NCBI RefSeq assembly: GCF_009806515.1
Contig: NZ_WUJP01000649.1
Coordinates: 1 to 40,116 of the forward strand
Reading direction: 5' to 3'
Length of the DNA: 40,116 nucleotides
Source of the DNA: Geminicoccus flavidas
GTDB taxonomy: Bacteria > Pseudomonadota > Alphaproteobacteria > Geminicoccales > Geminicoccaceae
The position numbers and the translations under genes are program-made. Shown one piece after another: positions 1-12,695 of the stretch. Under the pieces are notes generated by a model. That model was not told the origin of the DNA. It was given only the letters and a program-made list of their open reading frames with translations, and searched no databases. Numbering within the stretch: position 1 is the stretch's first letter; each line of letters starts with the position of its first letter.

Positions 1-135
1 GCGCACGAGGTTGTGGTGATGAAGGACGGCCGGATCGTGGAGGCCGGCCCCACCGAGCAGGTCATGACCCGACCGGCCGAGCCCTACACCCAAGCCCTGC
101 TGCGCGCCGCGGTCGACCTGGAGTCGGTCGACTAG
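1..135 (+). CDS. ABC transporter ATP-binding protein, C-terminal fragment (5' end outside window)
   Basis: The first 44 codons in frame 1 end at a TAG at 133-135. They encode the end of an ABC ATPase: the piece VVVMKDGRIVEAGPTEQV is the strand and turn that follow the H-loop in importer ATPases. The tail motif PYTQALLRAAVDL is typical of the oligopeptide/dipeptide (Dpp/Opp/Gsi) subfamily, where it ends the nucleotide-binding domain. The Walker and signature motifs lie outside the window, so the substrate cannot be assigned. Nothing downstream on this strand looks like a transporter partner; the next locus is a decayed dehydrogenase. Confidence 0.85.
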   Translation, partial: AHEVVVMKDGRIVEAGPTEQVMTRPAEPYTQALLRAAVDLESVD

Positions 136-240
136 CAGCCGTCCGGGACGCTTGTCCCGGAGAACGGCCAGGGCAAGGGCTCAGGACGCCCTTTCGGCGC
201 GCGTGGCGCTGCCGGCAAGCCACGCGACCAGCGCCTGCTC

Positions 241-635
241 GGCGGTGGCCTGTAGCTTGCCGCTGAGGTCGCCGATATGGCGATCAGCTATGCCGCGTCC
301 ACGGAGAAGGCGGAGGTGGTCGTTCAGGACTGCGGAAGACCGGCGTGCTCGCCGTCGCGATAAGGAGCGACCAGGCCGAGCCGTCGCCCGCCCCGTCCCT
401 GATCCATGCCGTGGCCGCCGAATTCGGCAGGCTCGACATCCTCGTGAACAACCTGTCCATTGCCGTCCAGGGCGTCAGGGTCGGCGATCCCAAAGCCAAT
501 GCCGACGGACTCGACCGCCAGTGGCACATCAACGTGCTGGGCGTTGTGGCGGCGACGGTCTGCTTCCTCGCCGGCCCGAACGCCGGCTACATCATCGGCG
601 GCATCCTGGATATCGCCGGCGGCTACCAGATCTGA
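241..635 (+). pseudogene. Decayed short-chain dehydrogenase/reductase (SDR) remnant
   Basis: Two reading frames together resemble an SDR. Frame 1 (about 256-330) gives LAAEVADMAISYAASTEKAE, the end of the first Rossmann unit and start of the second, with an in-frame stop just upstream at 253-255. The frame then shifts near 328, and frame 3 continues with RKTGVLAVAIRSDQAE and EFGRLDILVNNLSIAVQG, the NNAG-type region. After WHINVLGVVAA the protein jumps straight to CFLAGPNAGYIIGG and ILDIAGGYQI, the usual C-terminal end. The middle of the fold, with the catalytic Ser and YxxxK, is missing (roughly 100 residues by comparison with the family). A frameshift, a large internal deletion and loss of the catalytic residues make this a pseudogene. 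Confidence 0.75.
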
Positions 636-858
636 GCGACGACCGACGTCTCGGCGGATCCCACGGCAGTCACGTCCACCATTCCACCGGCCCCGACAGC
701 GGACTGGAGCCGAATAGTTTCGCTGCCAGCGCAGCCTCGTGCTAATGTGCGCGATCGTTTCCTATCTCGGGTCTAGTACAGTCCAGCAATCGCGATTTGC
801 ACAAACGAACCCGAGACCGCAGGAAATCTGAGCAAAAGCAATTGGTTGAGATGAGAGC

Positions 859-892
859 ACGGCTTGCGGACCGCGCAGGATCCGCAAGCCGT
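859..892 (-). terminator. Hairpin downstream of the IlvD/Edd dehydratase gene
   Basis: A perfect 12-bp inverted repeat (arms acggcttgcgga at 859-870 and tccgcaagccgt at 881-892, 10-nt loop) lies 7 bases past the dehydratase stop codon on the minus strand. No long T-run follows directly, so intrinsic termination is inferred from stem strength and position. It could also be a 3' mRNA-stabilising stem. Confidence 0.5.
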
Positions 893-899
893 GGCCGCC

Positions 900-4428
<3,529 letters not shown>

Positions 4429-4496
4429 TGCTGCCAGGTATGCCCGGCGCAACCCTTTCTTACGGATGAGGGACTAGGGTTCCTCCCGAGGCCGCG

Positions 4497-6326
4497 ATGC
4501 ATGGGCGGCCGGCCGGGATGATCCGTGTGCCGCTCGATACCGCGATCTCGCTCATGCTGCTGGCAGCCTTCGTCGCCGTGATCGGCGGCAGCTGCCTGCT
4601 CGCCTCCCTGATCGTCAGGCTCACACCCGAGCTGCCGGCCACGGCGGGAGACGCCGCGCTGGCACAGTCCGGGTCGCCCGCCGGCCGGCTCCCGCCGGTG
4701 GCGCCGGACGAGGCGGACGGCGGCCGGGCTGCCGGGCTGGTGGCGACCGATGCGGACGGGCGGATCATCGACGCCGACCAGGTAGCCAGGCGCATGCTCG
4801 GCCGCTCCGCCCATGGCGAGCTTCTGGTCGATTTCCTTCCGGAACTGGCCGGTGCCGATGGCGGCCTGCGCGCCCATGTCCATGAGAGCCAGCTCCTGGG
4901 CCCGGACGGCGGCGCCTGCCAGGTCGACCTGATGGTCGTGCCCAGGCCGCACGCGGGCTGGCTGGTCGCGATCCGGGACGCTGGCCCGCGCCACCAGCGC
5001 CTGAACCGCCTGGAGCAGATGGCGCTGCACGACCCGCTGACCGGCCTGCCCAACCGCGTGCTGTTCGCCGACCGGGCGGAGCAGGCGATGGCGCTGGCCG
5101 AGCGCCGCGACGAATCCTGCGCGATCCTCATGCTCGACCTCGACCGGTTCAAGCAGGTCAATGACACGCTCGGTCACGACATTGGCGACCTCCTGCTGCG
5201 CGCGGTGGCACCCAGGCTCACCGAGGCGCTGCGCCGCACTGACACGCTGGCGCGCCTGGGCGGCGACGAGTTCGCCGTGCTGCTGCCGCCGCCCACCAGT
5301 GCCGACGAGGCGGTCGAGGTGGCGCGCCGGCTGGTGCAGGCGATGCGCCCACAGTTCCTGATCGAGGGCTTCTCCCTGAGCCTGGGTGTGAGCATCGGCA
5401 TCGCGCTCCGGCCGCGCCACGGCAACGAGCTCGATGGGCTGCTGCGCTCGGCGGACGAAGCCATGTATGCGGCCAAGCGCGACGTGCTGGGCTATGTGCT
5501 GGCCGGCCAGCCCCAGGATCTGGGCGTGATCCGGCGCCCGGCGCTGCGTACCGACCTGGAGCGGGCGATTGAGGCGGAGGGGCTCACCATCCATTTCCAG
5601 CCGAAGATCGATGCGGCGACCCGCAGCGTGGCCGGGTTCGAGGGGCTCCTGCGCTGGGACCACCCGATCTATGGCCGGCTGCAGCCCGACATGTTCCTGC
5701 CCGTGGCGGAGCGGGCGCGGCTCATGGGGCCGCTCACCCGGTTCGTGCTGGACGAGTGCCTGAAGCGGCAGCGCGAATGGCGCGCGCACGGCTATCAGCT
5801 GGAGGTGGCGGTCAACCTCGCCAATTTCTGGCCGCGCGACGAGCAACTGATCGACCATGTCCGCCGGGCACTGGCGAGTTGGGGCACCGCACCGGCCGAG
5901 CTCACGCTCGATGTCACCGAGGGTTCGATCATGGCCGATCCGGAGCGTAGCCGGCAGCAGCTGCAGCGGCTGCGCGAGCTGGGCTGCCGGGTGGCGATGG
6001 ACGATTTCGGCACGGGCTATTCCTCCCTCACCCATCTGCAGCGCCTGCCGCTCGACGAGATCAAGGTCCATCGCAGCTTCGTGGCGCCGCTGGAGGAGGC
6101 CGACGGGCCGGCCCAGGTTGTCCTGCGCTCGATCGTCGGCATCGCGCACGGGCTGGGCCTGGTGACCACGGCGGAGGGCGTGGAAAGCGAGCAAGTCGCC
6201 CGCTCGGTGGCGGAACTCGGCTGCGAGCGGCTCCAGGGCTTCCTGATCGCGGCACCCATGGGGGCGGAGGAGTCGCTGGCATGGCTGCATCGCTGGGCGC
6301 CGGGCGTGAGCCGTGCGGCAGCCTGA
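4497..6326 (+). CDS. PAS-GGDEF-EAL cyclic-di-GMP signalling protein with N-terminal membrane anchor
   Basis: A 609-residue bifunctional c-di-GMP protein. One hydrophobic segment at about 17-41 is followed by a PAS-like region at about 79-165. The GGDEF domain starts near 178 (DPLTGLPNR) with an intact GGDEF at 255-259 and an RxxD inhibitory site at 246-249, so cyclase activity and product feedback are likely. The EAL domain (about 348-600) keeps the metal and catalytic residues: Glu382, Asn440, Glu475, the MDDFGTG aspartates 502-503, the Lys of EIKVHR and the TAEGVES glutamate. The signature reads EGL instead of EAL, and KVHR replaces the usual KIDR, so phosphodiesterase activity may be altered. 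ATG at 4518 is an alternative start. It lies 68 bp after guaB on the same strand. Confidence 0.9.
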   Translation: MHGRPAGMIRVPLDTAISLMLLAAFVAVIGGSCLLASLIVRLTPELPATAGDAALAQSGSPAGRLPPVAPDEADGGRAAGLVATDADGRIIDADQVARRMLGRSAHGELLVDFLPELAGADGGLRAHVHESQLLGPDGGACQVDLMVVPRPHAGWLVAIRDAGPRHQRLNRLEQMALHDPLTGLPNRVLFADRAEQAMALAERRDESCAILMLDLDRFKQVNDTLGHDIGDLLLRAVAPRLTEALRRTDTLARLGGDEFAVLLPPPTSADEAVEVARRLVQAMRPQFLIEGFSLSLGVSIGIALRPRHGNELDGLLRSADEAMYAAKRDVLGYVLAGQPQDLGVIRRPALRTDLERAIEAEGLTIHFQPKIDAATRSVAGFEGLLRWDHPIYGRLQPDMFLPVAERARLMGPLTRFVLDECLKRQREWRAHGYQLEVAVNLANFWPRDEQLIDHVRRALASWGTAPAELTLDVTEGSIMADPERSRQQLQRLRELGCRVAMDDFGTGYSSLTHLQRLPLDEIKVHRSFVAPLEEADGPAQVVLRSIVGIAHGLGLVTTAEGVESEQVARSVAELGCERLQGFLIAAPMGAEESLAWLHRWAPGVSRAAA

Positions 6327-6357
6327 GGTCGGGCTGGCGCGGAGCCGGTCCGCTCGG

Positions 6358-6849
6358 TCAGGCCGCCAGCGCTGGATGGTCCGCCAGCACCTGATGGACG
6401 AATGGATCGGCGCTGTCGGGCTCTGGGCAGCCGGTCATCCATTCCGGGCATTGGGCCAGGCAAGAGGCCTTGTGCTCGCGGCGCCAGGCGAGCGGGCACC
6501 AGTCGCTGCTGCCGGCCGGCAGGATCGAATCGAACGCGCTGAAATAGCGGGCCGGCACGCTCCGGCCGTTCAGGAGTTGGATCGTGGCAGTGGCGGCACC
6601 GTACTCGCCTTCCTCGAACCAGTGCAGGCGCACGAGGTCGCGCGGCGACGGCGCGTACAGTGCCAGGCCAGCCGCGAGACGGCCGGGTGCCTCGACCAGG
6701 CGCGGATAGCTGAAGCCCGGGACGGCGACCCGGCGGACGCCATGGAGGATCGCCGGGAACAGCTCGTCATCGACGACCTCGCGATCGACCACCCGGGCGA
6801 GCACGTCCCGGTCCATCAGCGTGCCGTAGAAGAAGAACCAGTCCGGCAA
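6358..6849 (-). CDS. Gamma-glutamylcyclotransferase-like (GGCT/AIG2 fold) protein
   Basis: A 163-residue protein beginning PDWFFFYGTLMDRDVLARVV. The FYGTL loop near residues 7-11 is the substrate-binding signature of the GGCT/AIG2-like fold, and FEEGEYGAATATI carries a candidate catalytic Glu. Members cyclise or cleave gamma-glutamyl amides, but many have unknown substrates. The start is uncertain. I favour TTG at 6849 because GAGGG lies about 8 nt upstream and the family core begins immediately; the frame stays open upstream to 6972. The C-terminal 40 residues, rich in Cys and Trp, run past the usual core. The gene converges with the GGDEF-EAL gene, with 31 bp between stops. Confidence 0.75.
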   Translation of the reverse strand: MPDWFFFYGTLMDRDVLARVVDREVVDDELFPAILHGVRRVAVPGFSYPRLVEAPGRLAAGLALYAPSPRDLVRLHWFEEGEYGAATATIQLLNGRSVPARYFSAFDSILPAGSSDWCPLAWRREHKASCLAQCPEWMTGCPEPDSADPFVHQVLADHPALAA

Positions 6850-7119
6850 TATCCCAACCCTCGTCCGCCGACGACAAGCGACTCCCTGGCACAAGGTGCC
6901 GGTCCCAGGAGCTAGGGATGCCGCTCCCCCATGTCCAGACCCGCGCCGGTGATGGTACCGCAAGGCCGTCATGACCAGCAGGTGGCCAGCCGGTCTCCTG
7001 CAGGATCACGCGTTGCTGGCAGCAGCTTGCGGCCCTCTCCGCTCGTCATGCCCGTTCGAGCCTCGCGGCTGTCCTGGTTGGTGGTCGAAAGCGCCAAGCT
7101 CGCAGCTCCGGTACCTGGA

Positions 7120-7760
7120 CCGCAGCTTGCTGTGGTGGTCGGTCGATCCGCTCGTCCAGTTCGACGAGGCGCAGCCGTTGGAACGGTGAGGTACAGTGCG
7201 GCGATGAAGACGTGCGCGATGTTTCGGTGCCGGCTGTGACGTGGAGCAGTTCGAGCAAGAATGGGTCACGATGCCAGCGGCGGCCTGCAGGCGCACCGCG
7301 TTCTCCGAACGGCGGAAGAAGTGACCGATGCGCAGGTGCTGCTTCAACCAGCGGGAGAACAGTTCGATCCGGCCGCCGGCGCAGCAGGCGCCGGCTCCAT
7401 CCCTGCAAGGGCAGCCGTCAAGAGACGGCCGCGGGCGGTGTTGAAGCCGGGGCGGATCAAGGTCGCGTCGAGCAGCCGCAACTCTTCTTTGGCCATGCGT
7501 GCCTTGCACGGCGAAGGGTTGGCCAAGAGGGCCGGAACCAGCGCCTCGACCGGGGCCGACGAGCGGCCGGCATTGGCATCAGCAAAAGTGGAACGTCGCA
7601 CTGGAATGATCCTGCGTCATCCGGGCGCCTCGGCATGAACGGCAGGGACCGCCTCAATGTCACGCAGGCCACGCGCCGGCAGGAGTTGCGTCAGAAGGGG
7701 TGCCGCCAGATGCGCGCGCTCAAGGTGCGGTGGCTCTTGTCCCTCCGGTTCGTCCTGACC
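7120..7760 (-). mobile_element. Degraded IS4-family transposase remnant
   Basis: Pieces of an IS4-type transposase appear in order on the minus strand but in different frames. LLTQLLPARGLRDIEAVPA (about 7640-7720) is the N-terminal region. It is followed by a stop, then, in the same frame, VRRSTFADANAGR and LRLLDATLIRPG, which carry the first catalytic Asp region. The frame then shifts to RIELFSRWLKQHLRIGHFF and SENAVRLQ (about 7270-7375), the region with the catalytic Glu. A third frame ends with SPFQRLRLVELDERIDRPP (about 7130-7190). The central catalytic segment is missing. It is therefore a non-functional fossil. I could not identify terminal inverted repeats or target duplications. The flanks 6850-7119 and 7761-8045 hold no gene I can support. 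Confidence 0.75.
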
Positions 7761-8045
7761 GCACGGTCGAACACGCCCCGACTTGCTGTGACAGGATCGC
7801 GAACAACGTAACCTGTACCCGCATGACGTCGATCCCCACGCGCGACCAGAACGCCTGCGAAGATGCCTGATCCTGAGTGGAATCAATGCCATGCACCCTG
7901 GCGAGCTTCTGCGGACCGGATAGCCGTGGTCGAGCCTCGGCCATGACGAGCGGAGGAAGAACGGCCGTTCAGCCGATCACCTTCAACCACTGGCAGCTTG
8001 GCCCGCCGGTCGTCCTGGACAGGAGGCCCCTGCCTCCCGCCCGCG

Positions 8046-9149
8046 TCAGTCTAGTGCCAGCAGGGCAGCGACCCGGTCGGCCAGAGCTGGGCTAGCGGTG
8101 AGGCCCGGGCTCTCGATCCCCAGCAGGTTGACCAAGCCCGGGATGCCGTGATCGTCCGGCCCCTGGATCAGGAAGTCCTCGGCCACCGATCCGGCCGGGG
8201 AGAGCTTCGGCCGGATACCGGCATAGCCCGGCTCCAGGGCACCTGCGGGCAGGCCCGGCCAGTAGCGGCGGATCGCGTCGTAGAACACCTCGGCCCGGCG
8301 CGGGTCAACCGTGTAGTCGATCGACTCGACCCATTCCGTGTCCGGCCCGAACCGGGCCCGGCCGCCCAGGTCGAGCGTGACATGGACGCCCAGCCCGGCC
8401 TTTTCCGGCATCGGGTAGATCAGGGTGGAAAACGGCGAGCGGCCGGTCAGGACGTAATAGCTGCCCTTACACAGATAACCCTGGCGCTGGCTGCTGGCGG
8501 GCAGGCCCACGGTCCTGCGGGTCAGGGCCGGAGCATCCAGCCCAGCGCTGTTCACCACGATTCGGGCCTGCAGCGCCATCGGCTCCTGTCCGCCAGTCTC
8601 GACCACGATCCCGTCGGCCGTCGCTTCCAGCCGGTTCACCGGCGTCTCGAAGCACAGCACGGCGCCATGGTTTTCGGCATCACCCTGATAAGCCAGCATC
8701 AGGCCGTGGCTGTCGATGATCCCGGTAGTCGGCGACCAGAGCGCGGCGGTGGCCTTGAGCTGCGGCTCCTGGTCCATCGCCTGGCGGCCGGTCCGCCATT
8801 CCAGCGCCACGCCGTTGGCGGCAGCCTTGGCGTGGAGTTCGTGCAGCTTGGCCTCTTCCGGAGCGTTGGTCGCCACGATCAGCTTGCCGCAGCGCCGATG
8901 GGGAACGCCCCGCTCCTCGCAGTAGCGATACAGGAAGCGGTTGCCGGCGACGCAGGTGGCGGCCTTCAGGCTGCCGGTCGGGTAGTAGATGCCGGCATGG
9001 ATGACCTCGCTGTTGCGCGAGCTGGTCTCGGTGCCGATCGCGTCGGCCTTCTCCAGCACCAAGACCTCGCGGCCGGCCATGGCGAGCCTGCGGGCGACCG
9101 CGAGGCCCACCACGCCCGCACCGATGACGACGGCATCCACCTGTTCCAT
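8046..9149 (-). CDS. FAD-dependent L-2-hydroxyglutarate oxidase/dehydrogenase-like oxidoreductase
   Basis: A 367-residue DAO-superfamily flavoprotein. The N-terminus has the FAD Rossmann motif ([17 protein letters not shown], about 10-26) followed by LVLEK. The segment [15 protein letters not shown] is characteristic of the L-2-hydroxyglutarate oxidase (LhgO/L2HGDH) branch, and the C-terminal [18 protein letters not shown] completes the FAD site. The likely reaction is oxidation of L-2-hydroxyglutarate or a related 2-hydroxy acid to the 2-keto acid, with electrons passed to oxygen or quinone. It starts 5 bp after the Ldh2-type dehydrogenase stop, so the two are probably cotranscribed. Such dehydrogenases can generate 2-hydroxy acids, which makes a functional link attractive, but this is inference. 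Confidence 0.85.
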   Translation of the reverse strand: MEQVDAVVIGAGVVGLAVARRLAMAGREVLVLEKADAIGTETSSRNSEVIHAGIYYPTGSLKAATCVAGNRFLYRYCEERGVPHRRCGKLIVATNAPEEAKLHELHAKAAANGVALEWRTGRQAMDQEPQLKATAALWSPTTGIIDSHGLMLAYQGDAENHGAVLCFETPVNRLEATADGIVVETGGQEPMALQARIVVNSAGLDAPALTRRTVGLPASSQRQGYLCKGSYYVLTGRSPFSTLIYPMPEKAGLGVHVTLDLGGRARFGPDTEWVESIDYTVDPRRAEVFYDAIRRYWPGLPAGALEPGYAGIRPKLSPAGSVAEDFLIQGPDDHGIPGLVNLLGIESPGLTASPALADRVAALLALD

Positions 9150-9154
9150 GGCGT

Positions 9155-10228
9155 TCAGTCCTCGACGATCCGGCGCAGTCCCGCCGGATCCAGCCCGAGC
9201 GAGGCGCCCGCGGCCAGGATGTCGCTCAGCGACTTGGGATCGATCGGCACGCCCTCGGCCGCCCGCTTCGCGCGGGCCAGGTTCTCCGGGTCGCCCGGCA
9301 TCAGCACTGCCTCGAAGCCGGGAGCCGGCGGCGAGGCCTTGATCCAGTCGATCACTGCCTGCACCTCGGCGCGCATTGCTTCCAGGTCGCCGAACACGGC
9401 TGGGTCGACCAGCAGCGAGAGCATCGAGTTGACGATGCCGTCCAGCCGCTCGTGATGCGGGGCGATGGTCTGCCCGCCGATCAGTGCCGCACCCAGGACC
9501 TCGCAGAAGATCGCCAGACCCGAGCCCTTGTGCAGGCCGAAGGAGAGCAGCGCCCCCTTACGGGTGTCGACATAGGTGGTGGGATCGGTGGTCGGCCGGC
9601 CCTCTGCGTCGATCAGCACGCCCTCCGGCACCGGCACGCCCTTGTTGCGCGCCACCCGCGCCTTGCCGAACGCGATGGCCGAGGTGGCCATGTCCAGCAG
9701 CAGCATGGGCTTGCCGTCGGCGCCGGGCACCGCCACGCAGAACGGATTGGTGCCGAGCCGGGCATCGGAGCAGCCGAACGGCGCCTGCAGCGGGTCATGA
9801 TCGGCGACGTTGACGAAATGGAGCGAGACCAGCCCTTCGGCGGCACACTGCTCGGCCCAGAAGCCGATCCGGCCGACATGGCTGGCATTGCGCAGGCCGA
9901 CCACGGCACAGCCCAGCTGCTTCGCCCGCTCGGCACCCAGCCGCATCGCATCGCGCGCCATGGTCTGGCCGAAGCCGCGCCCGCCATCGACCAGCAGCAC
10001 CGCACCCACGTCGCGCAGCACCTTGAGCGACTGGTTCGGGACCAGTAGGCCGGCCCGGCAGTTCTTCACATAGTCCGGCAGCATGCCGACGCCGTGGCTG
10101 TCATGGCCGGTCAGGTTAGACATGACCAGATGGTCGGCCACCGCCTTGGCCTCGTCCGGGCTGGAGCCGGTGGCCGCGACGATGGTGGAAGCTAGCCGGT
10201 GCAGCCGCTCGGCCGCGATGTTGGGCAA
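9155..10228 (-). CDS. Malate/L-lactate/ureidoglycolate dehydrogenase family (Ldh2) oxidoreductase
   Basis: A 357-residue member of the Ldh2/MDH2 fold, NAD(P)-dependent dehydrogenases unrelated to classical lactate dehydrogenase. The conserved catalytic histidine segment [16 protein letters not shown] is at residues 39-54, and [16 protein letters not shown] and [12 protein letters not shown] are typical cofactor and substrate regions. I chose TTG at 10228 ([11 protein letters not shown]) because GAGGAG lies 9 nt upstream and the protein then has family length; the frame is open to 10279. The substrate could be malate, lactate, sulfolactate, ureidoglycolate or another 2-hydroxy acid. The gene is followed at 5 bp by a 2-hydroxyglutarate-oxidase-like gene. 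Confidence 0.87.
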   Translation of the reverse strand: MPNIAAERLHRLASTIVAATGSSPDEAKAVADHLVMSNLTGHDSHGVGMLPDYVKNCRAGLLVPNQSLKVLRDVGAVLLVDGGRGFGQTMARDAMRLGAERAKQLGCAVVGLRNASHVGRIGFWAEQCAAEGLVSLHFVNVADHDPLQAPFGCSDARLGTNPFCVAVPGADGKPMLLLDMATSAIAFGKARVARNKGVPVPEGVLIDAEGRPTTDPTTYVDTRKGALLSFGLHKGSGLAIFCEVLGAALIGGQTIAPHHERLDGIVNSMLSLLVDPAVFGDLEAMRAEVQAVIDWIKASPPAPGFEAVLMPGDPENLARAKRAAEGVPIDPKSLSDILAAGASLGLDPAGLRRIVED

Positions 10229-10319
10229 GGTCGGACACTCCTCGATCCGCCCGGGCTGGGCGGTGCCGGCACGGAGCAAGCACGCCTTCCGGGCGCGGGG
10301 CCTGTGCCTAGCACGGCTG

Positions 10320-11117
10320 TCACCGGACGGGAAACGCCGCAGCGAGCCGGTCCAGGAGGATGCGCTGCAGGCCCGCCGGGGCCGCGACCAGGCCCTTGTG
10401 CGTGGGCTGCTCGCCGTCGTAGCGGACCTGCGTCCCGTCGGGCTCGGCTAGGCGGATGCCGACCTCGCGCAGGATCACGTCGGCCGCGGCGATGTCCCAG
10501 TCATTGGTGCGCCTGAGCGTGACATAGGCGTCGAACCGACCGGCCGCGACGAAGGCCAGCTTCAGCGCCAGCGAGCCCAGCATGGTCCAGACGGCGTCCG
10601 GTGCCAGCCAGGCGAGTGGCCGCTTGCGCACCTCGGTCCGGCTGGCGGCGATGCGTGGCTGCGCGATCGGCCCTTCGGCCAGGCGGGGCAGGAGCTGGCC
10701 GTTGAGGAAGGCGCCCTGGCCCGCCACCGCCTCGAACGTCTCACCGGTCGCCGGGTTGGCGACGATGCCCATCACCGGCTGTTGGTCGACCAGATAGCCG
10801 ATACAGATCGAGAACTCCGGCTTGCCCTCGGCAAAGGAGCGGGTGCCGTCGATCGGGTCCACCACCCAGCAGCCCCGCCCGGTCAGCCGCGAACGGTCGT
10901 CCGCGGTCTCCTCCGAAAGCCAGGCCTCGCCCGGCCGGCGCAGCCGCTCGTGCAGGAGCCGGTCGATCGCAACATCCGCCTCGGTGACGATCTGGCCGGG
11001 CCCCTTCTCCCAGCTCCCGACCGCTGCCCGGAAGTTGCGCATCGCAATGGCGCTGGCCTCGGGCAGGACGGCACGCGCACGACCCAGGATCTCCGCGAGG
11101 TCGATCTCGGTGGTCAT
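10320..11117 (-). CDS. Inositol monophosphatase family protein (3'(2'),5'-bisphosphate nucleotidase or HisN-like)
   Basis: A 265-residue Mg-dependent phosphatase. Metal-binding motifs are SEE at 68-70, DPIDGT at 87-92 and WDIAA at 207-211. The start at 11117 (MTTEIDLAEI) is set by GGAAGG about 7 nt upstream; the frame is open to 11180. The family includes inositol-1-phosphatase, CysQ-type PAP phosphatase and some histidinol-phosphate phosphatases, and sequence alone does not separate them here. It lies 79 bp after ubiD and 91 bp before the Ldh2 gene on the same strand. A second, distinct family member is at 33136-33927. Confidence 0.85.
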   Translation of the reverse strand: MTTEIDLAEILGRARAVLPEASAIAMRNFRAAVGSWEKGPGQIVTEADVAIDRLLHERLRRPGEAWLSEETADDRSRLTGRGCWVVDPIDGTRSFAEGKPEFSICIGYLVDQQPVMGIVANPATGETFEAVAGQGAFLNGQLLPRLAEGPIAQPRIAASRTEVRKRPLAWLAPDAVWTMLGSLALKLAFVAAGRFDAYVTLRRTNDWDIAAADVILREVGIRLAEPDGTQVRYDGEQPTHKGLVAAPAGLQRILLDRLAAAFPVR

Positions 11118-11196
11118 CCGCATTCCTTCCGCGCACGAGGTCCTGGCCAGCAGAACCCGCGAGCACGGCGCCGGCTCCACGCCCTGGCGGTCAGCC

Positions 11197-12690
11197 TTAC
11201 TTCCAGATCGGCCGGCCGCTGCCCGGCAGGCCGTAGCTGGCCCATTTGCGCGAAACCTCCTCGATCACGTCCTGGTCCATCCGGATCTCCTCCCCCCACT
11301 CGCGCTTCGTCTCCGGCGGCCATTTGTCGGTGGCATCGATCCCGAGCTTGCCGCCGAGGCCTGATTCCGGCGAGGCGAAGTCCAGATAGTCGATGGGCGT
11401 GTGCTCCAGGATGGTGAGGTCACGGGATGGGTCGGACTTGGTCGAGATGGCCCAGATCACGTCCTTCCAGTCGCGCGCGTTGATGTCGTCGCCGACCACG
11501 ATCACGTATTTGGTGTACATGAATTGGCGCAGATAGGACCAGACACCCATCATGATCCGCTTGGCATGGCCAGGATAGGCCTTGCGGATCGAGACCACCG
11601 CCACGCGATAGGAGCAGCCCTCCGGTGGCAGCCAGAAGTCGACGATCTCGGGGAACTGGAGCTGCAGGAGCGGCAGGAACACGTCGTTTAGGGCTTCGCC
11701 CAGCACGGACGGCTCGTCCGGCGGCCTTCCGGTGAAGGTCGAGAGATAGATCGGGTCGCGCCGCATGGTGATGGCGCTGACATGGAAGACCGGGAAGCGC
11801 TCCACTGAGTTGTAGTAGCCGGTATGGTCGCCGTAGGGTCCCTCGTCGGCCAGTTCGTCCAGCGAGACATGGCCCTCGATCACGATCTCCGCACTGGCCG
11901 GCACCTTCAGCGGCACGCTCACGCAGTCGACCAGCTCGACCCGACGGCCACGCAGGAGGCCAGCGAACTGGTACTCCGACACGGTGTCCGGGACCGGGGT
12001 GACGGCAGCGAGCGTGGTGCCGGGGTCGGCACCGATCACCGCGGCGGCCGGCAAGGGCTCGCGCTTGGCCTGCTTCCAGCGGTGATGGTGCTGGGCACCG
12101 CCGCGGTGCTTCAGCCAGCGCATGATCGTGCTGTTCCGGCCCGTCACCTGCATCCGGTAGATGCCGAGGTTGAAGCTGTCCTCCCGCGCGTCCGACGGGC
12201 CCTTGGTGACCACCAGCGGCCAGGTGATCAGGGGTGCGGGCTCGCCCGGCCAGCAGGTCTGGATCGGCAGCCGGCCGAGGTCGATGCGCTCGCCCTGGAG
12301 CACCACCTCCTGGCAGGGCGCGTGGCGGACGGTCTTGGGCCGCATCGCCAGTGCCGCCTTGGCCAAGGGCATCAGCTCCATCGCCTCCCGCAGGCCCTTG
12401 GGCGGTTCCGGTTGCTTGAAGAAGGCCAGGGTCTTGCCGAGCTCGGTCAGCTCGTGCGGCTCCTTGCCCATGCCCCAGGCCACCCGCTCGACCGTGCCGA
12501 ACAGGTTCACCAGCACCGGCATCGAGGAATCGATCACGTTCTCGAACAGGACGGCCGGGCCGCGCTCGGCGAGCAGGCGGGTCTGGATTTCGGTCATCTC
12601 CAGGACCGGGGAGACCGGCGTCTTGACCCGGACCAGGCGCCCGCGCGCTTCCAGATGCGCGATGAAGTCGCGCAGGCTTTCGAAGGCCAA
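11197..12690 (-). CDS. ubiD: 4-hydroxy-3-polyprenylbenzoate decarboxylase UbiD
   Basis: The prenylated-FMN-dependent decarboxylase of ubiquinone synthesis, removing the carboxyl group of 3-polyprenyl-4-hydroxybenzoate. From TTG at 12690 ([18 protein letters not shown]) the product is 497 residues, the same length as E. coli UbiD, and GGAGG lies about 10 nt upstream. The alternative GTG at 12711 would overlap the preceding gene. Visible family signatures are the cofactor-binding NLGIYRMQ segment, [12 protein letters not shown], and the catalytic Glu region [16 protein letters not shown]. The C-terminal [11 protein letters not shown] is also typical. The gene starts 5 bp after the thioredoxin-fold gene. 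The flavin prenyltransferase UbiX is not in the window. Confidence 0.93.
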   Translation of the reverse strand: MAFESLRDFIAHLEARGRLVRVKTPVSPVLEMTEIQTRLLAERGPAVLFENVIDSSMPVLVNLFGTVERVAWGMGKEPHELTELGKTLAFFKQPEPPKGLREAMELMPLAKAALAMRPKTVRHAPCQEVVLQGERIDLGRLPIQTCWPGEPAPLITWPLVVTKGPSDAREDSFNLGIYRMQVTGRNSTIMRWLKHRGGAQHHHRWKQAKREPLPAAAVIGADPGTTLAAVTPVPDTVSEYQFAGLLRGRRVELVDCVSVPLKVPASAEIVIEGHVSLDELADEGPYGDHTGYYNSVERFPVFHVSAITMRRDPIYLSTFTGRPPDEPSVLGEALNDVFLPLLQLQFPEIVDFWLPPEGCSYRVAVVSIRKAYPGHAKRIMMGVWSYLRQFMYTKYVIVVGDDINARDWKDVIWAISTKSDPSRDLTILEHTPIDYLDFASPESGLGGKLGIDATDKWPPETKREWGEEIRMDQDVIEEVSRKWASYGLPGSGRPIWK

Positions 12691-12695
12691 GGGGC

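Noticed and set aside
765-816. 8-bp inverted repeat (tctcgggt / acccgaga) 36 bp apart in the gap before the dehydratase terminator
   Set aside because: Too short and too widely spaced to support an insertion-sequence end or operator without a matching element or target duplication.
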